Notes: generated from the sequence alone by a model not told the origin. A DNA stretch of 64,000 nucleotides from Actinospineispora spinosispora DSM 44797 (GCF_000429025.1 NZ_KE386833.1:634582-698581); one strand, 5' to 3'; shown: positions 6,946 to 15,576, counted from the stretch's first letter. A program made the numbers and translations.

Positions 6946-8235
6946 ATGAAGATCGCGATCATCGGGGCGGGTGTGGCGGGCGCAGCGGCGGCGCACACAC
7001 TGCGCCGGAACGGGGCACATCCGATCGTGCTCGAGGCATCGGACGCCGTCGGCGGACGCACCCGGACCGTGGACCACGACAAGTTCGCTCTCGACTCCGG
7101 GGCGATCTTCGTCATGGGTTCGTACGCCAGGACCCTGCACTACCTGCGGGAGTCCGGCCACAGGCCCGACATGCGGCGCTGGGTGGCGCGCACCGCGGTG
7201 CTGGACGATTCCGGTGCCCGGCACTCGGTGCGTTTCGATCTGCCCTGGACCCTGCTGCGGATGCCGCAGCTGGGATGGCGCGACCGGGCGCGCCTGGCCC
7301 TCGGCGTCGCGGGTCTGCTGCTGCGTCGAGCATCGAGTCCGTTCGACATCGATGATCTCGCGGCGCTGGACGACGGTCGTTCACTGGCGGAATGGGCCAC
7401 CGACAGCTTCGGAGAGCGCGTCTACGAGTACGTCGTCCGTCCCCTGATGGAGCCGCTGACCGGCGCCGACGCGACCGCGATCTCGGCCGCCTTCACGATC
7501 GCGTTGCTCAGCCAGCCGACCCGCACCAGGCTGACGGTGCCCAACGGCGGGCTCGGCCGGATCGCCTCCTGGCTGCTCGACGGCGTCGACGTGCGGCTGT
7601 CCACCCCGGCGCTGTCGCTGCACACCGGTCCAGCGGGCGTCACGGTCGAGACGACCGACGGCCCGCTCGCCGTGGACGCGGTCGTGATGGCCACCGACGT
7701 CCGCCGTGCCCGATCGTTGCTCGACGGCGTCGTCGACCGGGCGGTGCTGGGGGCGCTGGACGCCGTGGTGCCCATTCCCGCCTACCACGTCCTTCTCGGA
7801 TATCAGACCGATCCGTGGCCGGACGCCCGGCAGGACCTCGTCGTCCACGCGGGTCCGGGGCTTCATCACAACTACGGGGTGCTGCTCAACAGCCGCCGCG
7901 CGGCCGGCTCGACGCCGGAGGGCGGGCAGACGGTCAGCGTGTACTTCGACCGCGCTCAGGCCCCGGCAGACGACGAGAAACAGGTCGTCGACCTGGCTCG
8001 CGAGGCTGTCGACACGGCGTTCGGTCCGGCTGTCCCCGACTTCCACCAGGTGTTCGACATGGACGTGGCGCTGATCGCGCCGGTGCCGGGGCACTACCGG
8101 AGGATGCGTGCGGCACGTGACCTGATGCCGGACGACATCCGCCTCGCGGGTGACTTCCTCACCCACTCCGGAATCGAGAGCGCACTGCGGTCCGGCGAAC
8201 AGGCGGCCCGGGACCTGCTGGCGAGGAAACGCTGA
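6946..8235 (+). CDS. FAD-dependent amine oxidase/protoporphyrinogen oxidase-like oxidoreductase
   Basis: ATG at 6946, eight bases behind GGAGGCGGG, gives 429 residues; a TTG one codon earlier is less likely. The N-terminal dinucleotide-binding motif GAGVAGAAAAHTLRR and VLEASDAVGGRTRTV (the GG doublet of amine oxidases) bind FAD. A C-terminal segment ending IRLAGDFLTHSGIESALRSG is the usual second FAD-contacting region. The family includes monoamine oxidases, phytoene desaturases and protoporphyrinogen oxidases; nothing here selects one substrate. No heme or carotenoid genes are nearby. Control by the divergent TetR is likely. Confidence 0.8.
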   Translation: MKIAIIGAGVAGAAAAHTLRRNGAHPIVLEASDAVGGRTRTVDHDKFALDSGAIFVMGSYARTLHYLRESGHRPDMRRWVARTAVLDDSGARHSVRFDLPWTLLRMPQLGWRDRARLALGVAGLLLRRASSPFDIDDLAALDDGRSLAEWATDSFGERVYEYVVRPLMEPLTGADATAISAAFTIALLSQPTRTRLTVPNGGLGRIASWLLDGVDVRLSTPALSLHTGPAGVTVETTDGPLAVDAVVMATDVRRARSLLDGVVDRAVLGALDAVVPIPAYHVLLGYQTDPWPDARQDLVVHAGPGLHHNYGVLLNSRRAAGSTPEGGQTVSVYFDRAQAPADDEKQVVDLAREAVDTAFGPAVPDFHQVFDMDVALIAPVPGHYRRMRAARDLMPDDIRLAGDFLTHSGIESALRSGEQAARDLLARKR

Positions 8236-8250
8236 CCCCGGGGCCGGCGC

Positions 8251-9021
8251 TCAGGTGGCGTAGCCACCGTCCACGTCGAGGGTCTGCCCGGTGATCCACC
8301 GGGCCCGGGAGGACAGCAGGAAGCGAGCGGCCTCGGCGACGTCGTACACCGTGCCGAAACGCTGGAGCGGAATGTTCCGGCGCGCCGCCGCGAGGAACTC
8401 CTCGTTGTAGTCGCCGCGTTCGACCAGCTGGGTCCACATCCCCTCGCCCTCCAGCAAACCGACCGCGACGCAGTTGGCCCGCACCCCGAACCTGCCCTCC
8501 TCGACCGCGATGCCGCCGATGATGGCCTCGACGGCCGCTTTCGGTGCCATCGAGAGGAGGTCCTTGCGCGCCGCGCGATGAGCGGCGGCCGTGGTGATCG
8601 CCAGCACCGCACCGCCGGTGGCCCGCAGATGGGGGAGCGTGGGCTGCAGGAGGTTGAAACAGCCCTTCAGATCCGCGTCGATCGTCTCCGCGAAGAGCGC
8701 GGGATCGAGCTTCGAGACGTACTCCATCGGCACGTGGGGCCCGGCCGCTGAGACGACGGCGTCGAGACCGTACGTCGTCCCGACCTCCTCGACGATCGCG
8801 GCCGTGGCCGCCGCGTCCCGGAGATCGACCTGGTAGCTGAGCACCTGCCGACCGCGTCGGGTGAGCGACTTCGACAGCGCGTCGGCGGCATCGGTGTTGC
8901 TCCGGTAGGTGAACGCCACGTTCCAGCCGTCGTCGGCGAGGAGCTCGGCGATGGCCCCGCCGATGCCTCCCGAGCCTCCGGACACCAGTGCCCATCGATC
9001 ACGTGCCGGCTCGTTCGTCAT
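8251..9021 (-). CDS. Atypical short-chain dehydrogenase/reductase (catalytic Tyr replaced)
   Basis: ATG at 9021 overlaps the stop of the upstream TetR gene (ATGA), giving 256 residues. The N-terminal GGSGGIGGAIAELL nucleotide loop, AAGP in place of NNAG, and the C-terminal RARWITGQTLDVDGGYAT are standard for the family. At the active site, however, the usual YxxxK reads SMAPK: serine stands where the catalytic tyrosine should be, and the preceding catalytic serine position reads ITTAAA. It may be a non-redox or regulatory family member, or use a different residue. It is co-transcribed with, and probably controlled by, the TetR protein encoded upstream. Confidence 0.8.
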   Translation of the reverse strand: MTNEPARDRWALVSGGSGGIGGAIAELLADDGWNVAFTYRSNTDAADALSKSLTRRGRQVLSYQVDLRDAAATAAIVEEVGTTYGLDAVVSAAGPHVPMEYVSKLDPALFAETIDADLKGCFNLLQPTLPHLRATGGAVLAITTAAAHRAARKDLLSMAPKAAVEAIIGGIAVEEGRFGVRANCVAVGLLEGEGMWTQLVERGDYNEEFLAAARRNIPLQRFGTVYDVAEAARFLLSSRARWITGQTLDVDGGYAT

Positions 9022-9902
9022 GCTCCGCTCACGGCCTTTCCTCGGATCTCGGTGGGTTCGGTGTGTCCCGGCTTGCCTGCTCCTTCGAGCAGCAGCCTTC
9101 GGACCAGCTGGGACAGCGTCGCGGTGCTCAGGTGGGAGCGCTCCGCCCACAGCGGCATCACCTCCAGGCTGTTCACCAGGAACAGCCGCACCACGAACCC
9201 GTCGATGTCGTCGCGCAGCACCCCGGCCTCCTGCGCCTGCCTGGTGATGCGTGCCCAGAGGGCGCCGTAGGCGCGGCGATAGGGCCGCACCTGGTCGCGG
9301 ATCGCCCTGGGTGCCTGGCTGAAGACGTGCGGATGGGCACGGGCGACGGCGTTGAGGTCGAGCAGGGCCCGCAGGTGGGCGGCCATCGCGGCGTCGAGGC
9401 GCACCGAGGGTGGCGCGTCGGGCGGCAGCGAGTCGAGCAGTGCCCGGACCTGGCCGTGTACGACCTGTACGCCGTACCGCAGCACTTCGGCGACGAGGTC
9501 GTCCTTGGAGCCGAAGTAGTGGTAGAGGCTCCCCGCGCGCAGGCCCGCCTCGGCAGCGATGTCGCTCATCCTGGTCGAGGTGTAGCCCTTCTCGGCGAGC
9601 ACCCGGCCGGCGGCGTCCACGATCCGGCGATGCGTCGTCGAGGACCGTGCGGGTCCAGGTGTGGCGGTCGGCCAGGCCGAGTGCTCGGGCGCGGGATCCT
9701 GCGACGTCCGGCTCGATAGCCTGCGGAACCGCTGCTCCGCCGCCTGCCTGGTACGCAGCTCGAGCGCAGTGGCGATCTGTGCCCAGCTCAGGCCCGCCGT
9801 TCGCGCCGCACGCAGCAGCGCGAGCTCGGCACGCTCCGCGGCGGCACGCCGTTCGGCGTTGTCCCGGAGCTTGTCGAGCAGCTCCCGCTGCGCGGCGGTC
9901 AC
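9018..9902 (-). CDS. TetR-family regulator with an extra N-terminal helix-turn-helix-like domain
   Basis: This 294-residue protein is about 90 residues longer than a usual TetR. Residues about 1-80 form a helical segment, with LSWAQIATALELRTRQAAEQRF resembling a second helix-turn-helix of sigma-like type. The normal TetR domain follows (MSDIAAEAGLRAGSLYHYFGSK). I prefer the GTG at 9902 because a -35/-10 pair at 9938-9909 places the transcription start on that codon (leaderless); an ATG at 9941 in the same frame lies inside that promoter. It is coupled to the SDR gene by an ATGA overlap. Confidence 0.8.
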   Translation of the reverse strand: MTAAQRELLDKLRDNAERRAAAERAELALLRAARTAGLSWAQIATALELRTRQAAEQRFRRLSSRTSQDPAPEHSAWPTATPGPARSSTTHRRIVDAAGRVLAEKGYTSTRMSDIAAEAGLRAGSLYHYFGSKDDLVAEVLRYGVQVVHGQVRALLDSLPPDAPPSVRLDAAMAAHLRALLDLNAVARAHPHVFSQAPRAIRDQVRPYRRAYGALWARITRQAQEAGVLRDDIDGFVVRLFLVNSLEVMPLWAERSHLSTATLSQLVRRLLLEGAGKPGHTEPTEIRGKAVSGA

Positions 9903-9908
9903 CGTTGA

Positions 9909-9938
9909 GAAATACCTGAGCGACGGTCCCGATGTCAA
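9909..9938 (-). promoter_or_regulatory. Promoter predicted to make a leaderless TetR mRNA
   Basis: On the reverse strand TTGACA (9938-9933) and TATTTC (9914-9909) are separated by 18 bp. The -10 box ends seven bases before the GTG at 9902, so the transcript would begin at or next to the start codon. Leaderless mRNAs are common in actinobacteria. Confidence 0.55.
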
Positions 9939-10099
9939 CAAGTCGTGGACATCCGCGCTTCATCTGTTCAATCAAGGCGGACGAACCAGTCAGCTGCCGG
10001 CTCTCCTGAGAGATCTGCCGCCACCTGCGGATATACCCGACCAGTAGGAACTCCTGAGGGCCTCCTGCCGGTGCGGCGGGCCGGCCCCCAGCAGTGCGA

Positions 10100-10143
10100 G
10101 GTTAGGACATCGTTGATTCTGTCGATGCTGGGTTAGAACATGG
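10100..10143. promoter_or_regulatory. Direct repeat upstream of the LLM monooxygenase gene
   Basis: GGTTAGGACATCG (10100-10112) and GGTTAGAACATGG (10131-10143) are 31 bp apart, about three helical turns, on the same face of the DNA. They lie 32 bases upstream of the GTG at 10175. They may be activator or repressor sites; no regulator is assigned. The rest of 9942-10099 shows no recognisable element. Confidence 0.35.
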
Positions 10144-10174
10144 GGCAGACGTCGGACAACGTGAGGAGCCCACA

Positions 10175-11311
10175 GTGCACGTCGGCATGGGAGTGTTCTT
10201 CCAGGGGCTGGAGCCGGGGCGCGACGACCACGACGTGGTTCGCGGTGGGCTGGCTCTGGCCGACCAGGCCGAAGGCCGTGGGTTCGAGTCGATCTGGACG
10301 GCTGAGCACCACTTCACCAGGTACCACATGATGCCGAACCCCGCGCAGCTGCTGACCTACTTCGCCGGGCGCACCACGGCGGTCCGGCTGGGCACGATGG
10401 TGATGGTGCTGCCCTGGCACGACCCGGTCCGGGTGGCCGAGGAGATCGCCTGGCTCGACTCGGTGTCCCGGGGCCGGGTGGTGCTCGGAGTCGGACGAGG
10501 GCTGGGCTCCATCGAGTTCGACAGCTTCCGGCTGGACATGGGGCAGTCGCGGCAGCGGTTCGTCGAGTACGCGACCGCCATCTCGGCGTCATTCGAGACC
10601 GGCGCGATCCAGCACAACGGCGAGCTCTACGTGCAGCCGCGCGCGGAGATCCATCCACCCGCGTTCACCACGTTCCGGGGGCGGACCTACGCCTCCGCGG
10701 TGTCCCCCGAGTCCGCGAAGATCATGGCGAGGCTCGGCTACGGCCTGATGCTCATCGCGCAGAAGCCCTGGCAGGTCACGGTGTCCGAGACAGCGGCGTA
10801 TCGGGAGCTGTTCGTCGAGGTCAACGGGCATGAACCGCCCGCGCCGGTGCTCGTCAACTTCACCACCGTCGACCCCGACCCGGTGCGCGCGCGTGAGCTG
10901 CACGACGAGTACGCGACGGGATATGCCCGTTCCACGATCGGGCACTACGAGTTCACCAACGAACGTCTCGAACACATCAACGGGTACGAGTACTACGCGG
11001 GACTGCGCGCGAACATCACCAAACACGGGCTCGACCGGTTCAACCGGTTCCTCGCGGACCTGCAGATGGGCGGCACACCGGACGAGCTGGTCGACCAGAC
11101 TGTCGAGCGGGTACGGGCGCTCGGTGCCGGTGGCGTGGTGAACATCTTCGGGTTCGGCGGCATGCCACAGGCCGTCGCGCAGCGCACCTACGACGTCTAC
11201 ACCGAGCAGGTACTTCCCCGGCTACGCGGGATCGACACCTTCCGTGACATCTGCGCGCCGCTGCAGCGGGGCATCGGTCAACCGGCCGTGGGGTCGAGCC
11301 CGAACACCTGA
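10175..11311 (+). CDS. LLM-class flavin-dependent monooxygenase
   Basis: A 378-residue bacterial luciferase-like protein. GTG at 10175 follows GTGAGGAGC at good spacing. The N-terminal strand MHVGMGVFFQG, ADQAEGRGFESIWTAEHHF (which ends in the EHHF signature of the luciferase fold) and RVVLGVGRGLGSIEFDSF are typical of the long alkanal-monooxygenase-like branch. The enzymes use FMNH2 or F420; which one cannot be read from sequence. The last 34 bases overlap the convergent STAS gene. It stands alone, so its substrate is open. Confidence 0.85.
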   Translation: MHVGMGVFFQGLEPGRDDHDVVRGGLALADQAEGRGFESIWTAEHHFTRYHMMPNPAQLLTYFAGRTTAVRLGTMVMVLPWHDPVRVAEEIAWLDSVSRGRVVLGVGRGLGSIEFDSFRLDMGQSRQRFVEYATAISASFETGAIQHNGELYVQPRAEIHPPAFTTFRGRTYASAVSPESAKIMARLGYGLMLIAQKPWQVTVSETAAYRELFVEVNGHEPPAPVLVNFTTVDPDPVRARELHDEYATGYARSTIGHYEFTNERLEHINGYEYYAGLRANITKHGLDRFNRFLADLQMGGTPDELVDQTVERVRALGAGGVVNIFGFGGMPQAVAQRTYDVYTEQVLPRLRGIDTFRDICAPLQRGIGQPAVGSSPNT

Positions 11312-11604
11312 TCCAGACCGACGACGCGGAACATCCGGGTCATGTGGGTGGGGACGCCCTCGAGGGTGAGCCGGTGCCCGGTGGCGATGGTCCGGTTGCG
11401 TGTGGCGAGCAACGCGGTGATGCCGCTGGAGTCGCAGTAGCTCACCTCGGTGACGTCGAGTACCAACTGCCGGCTGTGCTGGAGATCGGCCCGCTCGACC
11501 GCGTCGCGGAACAACGCCACGGTGGCGACGTCGAGGTCGCCGTCGAGCCGAAGCACGGTGCTGGACTCGCGCACGTCGGTGGTGATGCGCAGATCGTCGG
11601 TCAC
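11278..11604 (-). CDS. rsbV: Anti-sigma-factor antagonist, STAS domain (RsbV type)
   Basis: A 108-residue single STAS domain. The motif VSYCDSSGITALL places the phosphorylatable serine at about residue 59, as in RsbV and SpoIIAA. When dephosphorylated such proteins bind the anti-sigma kinase and release the sigma factor. The ATG at 11604 overlaps the stop of the upstream PP2C phosphatase gene by four bases, so the phosphatase and its expected substrate are made together. The partner kinase (RsbW type) and sigma factor are not in the window. The 3' end overlaps the convergent monooxygenase gene by 34 bases. Confidence 0.88.
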   Translation of the reverse strand: MTDDLRITTDVRESSTVLRLDGDLDVATVALFRDAVERADLQHSRQLVLDVTEVSYCDSSGITALLATRNRTIATGHRLTLEGVPTHMTRMFRVVGLDQVFGLDPTAG

Positions 11605-12884
11605 CGTGGCGCACCGCCCGGGCCGGCCGGCACGCCCAGCGCCAGGATCGCGGCGTCGTCCTCGAGGCCGTCACCGAACCGGGCCAGCAGGTCGACGACC
11701 TCACCGACCAGGGCCGGAGCGCCGATCGGAGCGAGCGCCGAGGTGAACTCGAGCAGAGCGGCCTCGTCGTAGCGGGACCGCGCGGTGCCGGTGCGCGCCT
11801 CGGTGAGCCCGTCGGTGTAGAGCAGCAGGGTGTCACCGGAACCGAGCCGCAGGGTGGTGGTCCCGAACACCGGGTCGTGCAGCACGCCGACCAGCTGACC
11901 GCCCGGGGTCGGCCGGTAGGCACAGCGGCCGTTCGAGTGCAGCAGCAGCGCGGGTGGATGACCTCCGCTGGCCAGGGTGATCACGGCGTCACCTTCGTCG
12001 ACGGTCAGCAGGCCGAAGATCACGGTGCAGAACGCGGGCAGCTCGGACCGGTACTCCTGCAGCAGCACGGAGTTGAGATTGTGCAGGACCGCGACCGGGT
12101 CCGGGTCGTACACCGTGGCCGACCGCAACGTGTAGCGGGTCAGCGAGGTGAGCGCCGCCGCATCGCTGCCCTTGCCGCACACGTCGCCGAGGAAGAACGC
12201 CCACTGGCCGTCCGCGATGGGGAACAGGTCGTAGAAGTCACCGCCGACCTCGCTCACCGACGCCGGATGGTAGTGCGCGGCCACCTCGACGCCGGGCACC
12301 TCGGCGAGCCGGGGTGGCAGCAGGCTGCGCTGCAACGTCGTGGCGAGCCGCTGAACCTGGTCGCGTTCACGATCGGCCCGCTCACGGGCGGCGTCGGCCT
12401 CCTGGCGTGCGCGGAGCAGCTCACGTTCGTAGGTGCGCCGGTCGCGGGCGTCGAACACCGTGGTGCGGATCAGCAACGGCTCGCCGTCGGCCCCGGTCTT
12501 GATCGTGGAGGTGACCAGGACCGGGAGCCTCGCGCCGTCGGCGGCGGCGAGCTCGAGCGCCACCCCGCCGATCTCGCCCTGCATGCGCAGCAGCGGCGCG
12601 AAGTGCGTCTCGTGGTACAGCTTGCCGCCGATCGTGAGGAGGTCGGCGAACCTGCGACGGCCGACGAGCTCCGCCCGGCTGTAGCCGAGCCAGTCCAGCA
12701 GGGTGGTGTTGATCTTGGCTATCTGTCCGTCCAGGAGGGTCGACAGATAGCCGCACGGAGCGTGCTCGTACAGGTCCTCCGCGTTGTCCTCCAGCAGGGC
12801 GGAGAACGTCGCCCGGTCCTGGCCCGACCCGTCACCGGGCCGAGGGTGCCCGGGGCACTGGGCGCCACCGGGGTCACCTGTCAT
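11601..12884 (-). CDS. rsbP: PAS-PP2C (SpoIIE-type) phosphatase, RsbP-like
   Basis: A 427-residue protein; the ATG at 12884 overlaps the stop of the RsbQ-like gene by one base (TGATG). An N-terminal PAS domain (about residues 25-150, with NTTLLDWLGYSRAELVGR) is joined by a coiled-coil rich in Arg and Glu (about 150-190) to a SpoIIE phosphatase domain. LQRSLLPPRLAEVPG opens that domain, and VGGDFYDLF and FLGDVCGKGSDAAALT carry the Mn/Mg-binding aspartates. In Bacillus subtilis RsbP has the same PAS-coiled-coil-PP2C order and dephosphorylates RsbV in the energy-stress pathway. Order and neighbours here strongly support the same role. Confidence 0.88.
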   Translation of the reverse strand: MTGDPGGAQCPGHPRPGDGSGQDRATFSALLEDNAEDLYEHAPCGYLSTLLDGQIAKINTTLLDWLGYSRAELVGRRRFADLLTIGGKLYHETHFAPLLRMQGEIGGVALELAAADGARLPVLVTSTIKTGADGEPLLIRTTVFDARDRRTYERELLRARQEADAARERADRERDQVQRLATTLQRSLLPPRLAEVPGVEVAAHYHPASVSEVGGDFYDLFPIADGQWAFFLGDVCGKGSDAAALTSLTRYTLRSATVYDPDPVAVLHNLNSVLLQEYRSELPAFCTVIFGLLTVDEGDAVITLASGGHPPALLLHSNGRCAYRPTPGGQLVGVLHDPVFGTTTLRLGSGDTLLLYTDGLTEARTGTARSRYDEAALLEFTSALAPIGAPALVGEVVDLLARFGDGLEDDAAILALGVPAGPGGAPR

Positions 12885-13684
12885 CACGAACCGAGGACGA
12901 AGGTCGTGATGGCGTCGGCGGTGGCCTCCGGAGCGCTGAGCTGCGGACAGTGACCTATCGCGTCCAACGTGACCAGCCTGCTGCCCCGGATGTGCTCGTT
13001 CACGTAGGCCCCGACACCGCGCGGGGCGATCACGTCCTCGGCGCACTCGAGCACCAGCGTGGGAACGCTGACCTCATCCAGATCGGCGCGGTTGTCGGAC
13101 AGGAACGTGGTGCGGGCGAACGTCCTGGCGATGGTGGGATCGGTCCGGCAGAAGCTGTTGGTCAGCTCCTCGCCCAGCTCGGGCCGGTCCGGGTTGCCCA
13201 TGATGACCGGCGCCATGGCGGCCGACCAGCCGAGGTAGTTGCTGTCCAGGGAGTCGAGCAGCTCCTCGATGTCGGTCTCGCTGAACCCACCCCGGTAGTC
13301 GCCGTCGTCGAGGTAGCGCGGGGACGGGGTCAGCAGCACCAGCTTGCCGAACCGGTCGGGTTCCCGCACCGAGGCGAGTACCCCGATCATGGCGCTCACC
13401 GAGTGGCCGACGAAGACAGCGTCGCGCAGGTCCAGCTCCCTGGCGATCGCCAGCACGTCGTCGGCGTAACCGTGCAGCGTCGAGTACTTCTCCGGCCGCC
13501 ACGCGGACAGGTCCGAGCCGCCGGCCCCGATGTGGTCGAACAGCACGACGCGGAACTGCTCCGCCAGCGCGGGGACCACGAGCCGCCACAGGTTCTGGTC
13601 GCATCCGAAGCCGTGCGCGAGCATCACCGTGGGGCCGTCTGTGCGGCCGGTGAGCACCACGTTGTTGCCGCGCCGCACATTCAC
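12884..13684 (-). CDS. rsbQ: RsbQ-like alpha/beta hydrolase, activator of RsbP
   Basis: A 266-residue alpha/beta hydrolase. MLAHGFGCDQNLWR and VFVGHSVSAMIG are close to the RsbQ signature. Counting from GTG/ATG at 13684 the triad falls at Ser95, Asp217 and His245, within two positions of the B. subtilis RsbQ triad. RsbQ is required for RsbP activity in energy stress, and plant D14/KAI2 receptors share its fold. It is the first gene of rsbQ-rsbP-rsbV with overlapping starts and stops. The signal molecule is unknown in all systems. Confidence 0.88.
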   Translation of the reverse strand: MNVRRGNNVVLTGRTDGPTVMLAHGFGCDQNLWRLVVPALAEQFRVVLFDHIGAGGSDLSAWRPEKYSTLHGYADDVLAIARELDLRDAVFVGHSVSAMIGVLASVREPDRFGKLVLLTPSPRYLDDGDYRGGFSETDIEELLDSLDSNYLGWSAAMAPVIMGNPDRPELGEELTNSFCRTDPTIARTFARTTFLSDNRADLDEVSVPTLVLECAEDVIAPRGVGAYVNEHIRGSRLVTLDAIGHCPQLSAPEATADAITTFVLGS

Positions 13685-13743
13685 CGGGCCATCTTGTCAC
13701 CCACCGAGGTTCATGGGGGACCCACTCTGGGTAGTGCACTGGA

Positions 13744-13971
13744 ATGGGCAAACTGAAGAAGATGAAGAAACTGGCCTTACGGACGCGTCAGGACGCCGAC
13801 CGTGCACAGGTCGCGGCCGACCGCGCCGACGAGGCGTACCGCCGGATGGCGGCCCAGCTGGGCACCGAGGCCACCCTGGGCGCGGCCCCGAGCAGCGCGA
13901 GCGGCGAGAAGCGTCCGTCGATCTACACCGGCGCTCCCGGCGTCACCGACACCCCCGCCGCCGCCGGCTGA
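13744..13971 (+). CDS. Small basic-N-terminus protein, hypothetical
   Basis: An ATG at 13744 opens 75 codons. The product begins MGKLKKMKKLALRTRQDADR, continues with an Ala/Arg/Asp-rich, probably helical segment to about residue 45 and ends in a Pro/Ala-rich tail. No membrane segment or known motif. The ribosome binding site is weak. It is divergent from the rsbQ operon with only 59 bases between them. The codon positions look coding, but nothing shows its role. Confidence 0.5.
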   Translation: MGKLKKMKKLALRTRQDADRAQVAADRADEAYRRMAAQLGTEATLGAAPSSASGEKRPSIYTGAPGVTDTPAAAG

Positions 13972-14004
13972 CCCCACCGCCGCGCTCGCACGGACCGCGC
14001 CGAG

Positions 14005-14071
14005 CTCGCAGATCTTCACGTCGTGTCGCAGACACGGCAGCGTCTGCGACACGACACGGTGCTCTGCGAGG
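14005..14071. repeat. Nested inverted repeat, copy 1 of 3
   Basis: An outer arm CTCGCAGA at the left and TCTGCGAG at the right enclose an inner stem whose left arm GTCGTGTCGCAGAC pairs exactly with GTCTGCGACACGAC. The same structure recurs at 48684-48751 and 55281-55347. Compared with copy 3 the inner stem has a C to T change on the left matched by G to A on the right, so pairing is kept. It lies in the 267-bp gap before the carrier gene at 14239. Confidence 0.8.
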
Positions 14072-14238
14072 TGACTCGGACGGCCATCGGGTCTTCCGAT
14101 GGGGGGCATCGCCTGCTTGCGCCGGGGACCGGGGATGTTCACCTCGCGGACAGGTCGGGTTCGCCGGCGGTCGGGTTCGTACGCGCAGGCTTCCTGCTCG
14201 GACGCGTGAGGATCGCGTCCCGGCGGAGGTGGACGGGT

Positions 14239-15576
14239 ATGGCTGGTCCGGGAGCTCGCGCGCGGGTGGGCTGGTATCGCCGGCTGTACGTATGGGTGCT
14301 GGCGGGAATGGTGCTCGGGGCGGTGACCGGGCTGGTCGCACCCGAGGTCGGGAAATCGCTCGAAATCCTCGGCGACACGTTCGTCAGCCTCCTGACCATG
14401 CTGCTCGGGCCGATCATCTTCTGCATGGTGGTCGGCGGCATCGCGACCGTGGCGAACCTGCGCCAGGTCGGCAAGGTCGCCCTTCGCTCGATCGTCTACT
14501 TCGAGATCGTCACCACGCTGGCCCTGGTACTCGGTCTCCTGGTCGTCAACGTGGTGCGGCCGGGCGAGGGAATGGGCGTGAACGCGGCCTCGCTGACCGT
14601 CAGCCACGAGGTCGCCGAGCGGACCGCGGCCGGTCAGTCGGTGAGGTGGACGCACTACTTCACGCAGCTCGTGCCGGCCAACATCGTCCACAGTTTCGCC
14701 GAGGGCGCCGTACTGCAGATCCTGTTCTTCGCCGTCCTGTTCGGGGTGGCGCTGGCGGTGATCGGTGAACCGGGACGCCCGATCACCCGGGGGATCGAAC
14801 GGCTGTCGCACGTGCTGTTCACCATCGTCCGGTTCGTGACCTACGCCGCGCCGGTGGGTGTGTTCGGTGCGATGGCCTACACGACGGGCAACTTCGGCGC
14901 CGCGACGATCGGCGCCCTGCTGCGGCTCATCGGCACGTTCTACGCGACGTCCGCGGTGTTCGTGCTCGTGGTACTCGGATCGGTGCTGCTCCTGGTCGGT
15001 CTCAACCCGCTCAGGACCTTCCGCTACTTCCGCTCCGAGCTTCTCCTGGCCTTCGGTTCGTCCTCCTCCGAGGTCGCCGTTCCGGGCATCGTGCGCAAGC
15101 TGGAGAACCTGGGCGTGTCCAAGGGCACGGCCGGGATCAGCGTCAGCGCCGGGTACTCGTTCAATCTGGACGGGACGTGCATCTACCTCACGCTGTCGAG
15201 CATGTTCATCGCCCAGGCGTTGGGCATCGAGCTGTCGCTGGGCCAGCAGGTCCTGTTGCTGCTGGTCATGCTCCTGTCCTCGAAGGGGACGGCCGGTGTC
15301 ACCGGTGGCGGTTTCGTGATGCTCACGACCACCGTGTCCTCGTTGTCGCTGATCCCGGTGTCCGGCGTGATGTTGGTGTTCGGCATCGACCGGTTCATGT
15401 CCGAGTGCCGAGCGGTGGTCAACACGCTGGGCAACGCGGTGGCCGGGCTGGTGATCGCCCGGTGGCAGCGAGAGACCACGGCCGACCAGATGACCGCGAT
15501 CATGAGCGGACGTCGGGCGGGAGTGCTGGCCGAGCCCGACGCCGATCTCGCCGCGCCGGTCGCGGTTCGTTCGTGA
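14239..15576 (+). CDS. Dicarboxylate/amino acid:cation symporter (DAACS, DctA type)
   Basis: A 445-residue membrane carrier. I chose ATG at 14239 behind CGGAGGTGG; the frame is open to 14023 but that part covers the intergenic repeat. The serine-rich re-entrant loop FGSSSSEVAVPGIVRKLE, then GYSFNLDGTCIYLTL and SSKGTAGVTGGGFVML are the substrate- and cation-binding signatures of the glutamate/dicarboxylate symporters. It is the first gene of an operon with a LysR regulator and phosphonoacetate hydrolase, coupled by GTGA and ATGA overlaps. That points to uptake of phosphonoacetate or another dianionic phosphonate (inference; the family normally carries C4-dicarboxylates). Confidence 0.9.
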   Translation: MAGPGARARVGWYRRLYVWVLAGMVLGAVTGLVAPEVGKSLEILGDTFVSLLTMLLGPIIFCMVVGGIATVANLRQVGKVALRSIVYFEIVTTLALVLGLLVVNVVRPGEGMGVNAASLTVSHEVAERTAAGQSVRWTHYFTQLVPANIVHSFAEGAVLQILFFAVLFGVALAVIGEPGRPITRGIERLSHVLFTIVRFVTYAAPVGVFGAMAYTTGNFGAATIGALLRLIGTFYATSAVFVLVVLGSVLLLVGLNPLRTFRYFRSELLLAFGSSSSEVAVPGIVRKLENLGVSKGTAGISVSAGYSFNLDGTCIYLTLSSMFIAQALGIELSLGQQVLLLLVMLLSSKGTAGVTGGGFVMLTTTVSSLSLIPVSGVMLVFGIDRFMSECRAVVNTLGNAVAGLVIARWQRETTADQMTAIMSGRRAGVLAEPDADLAAPVAVRS

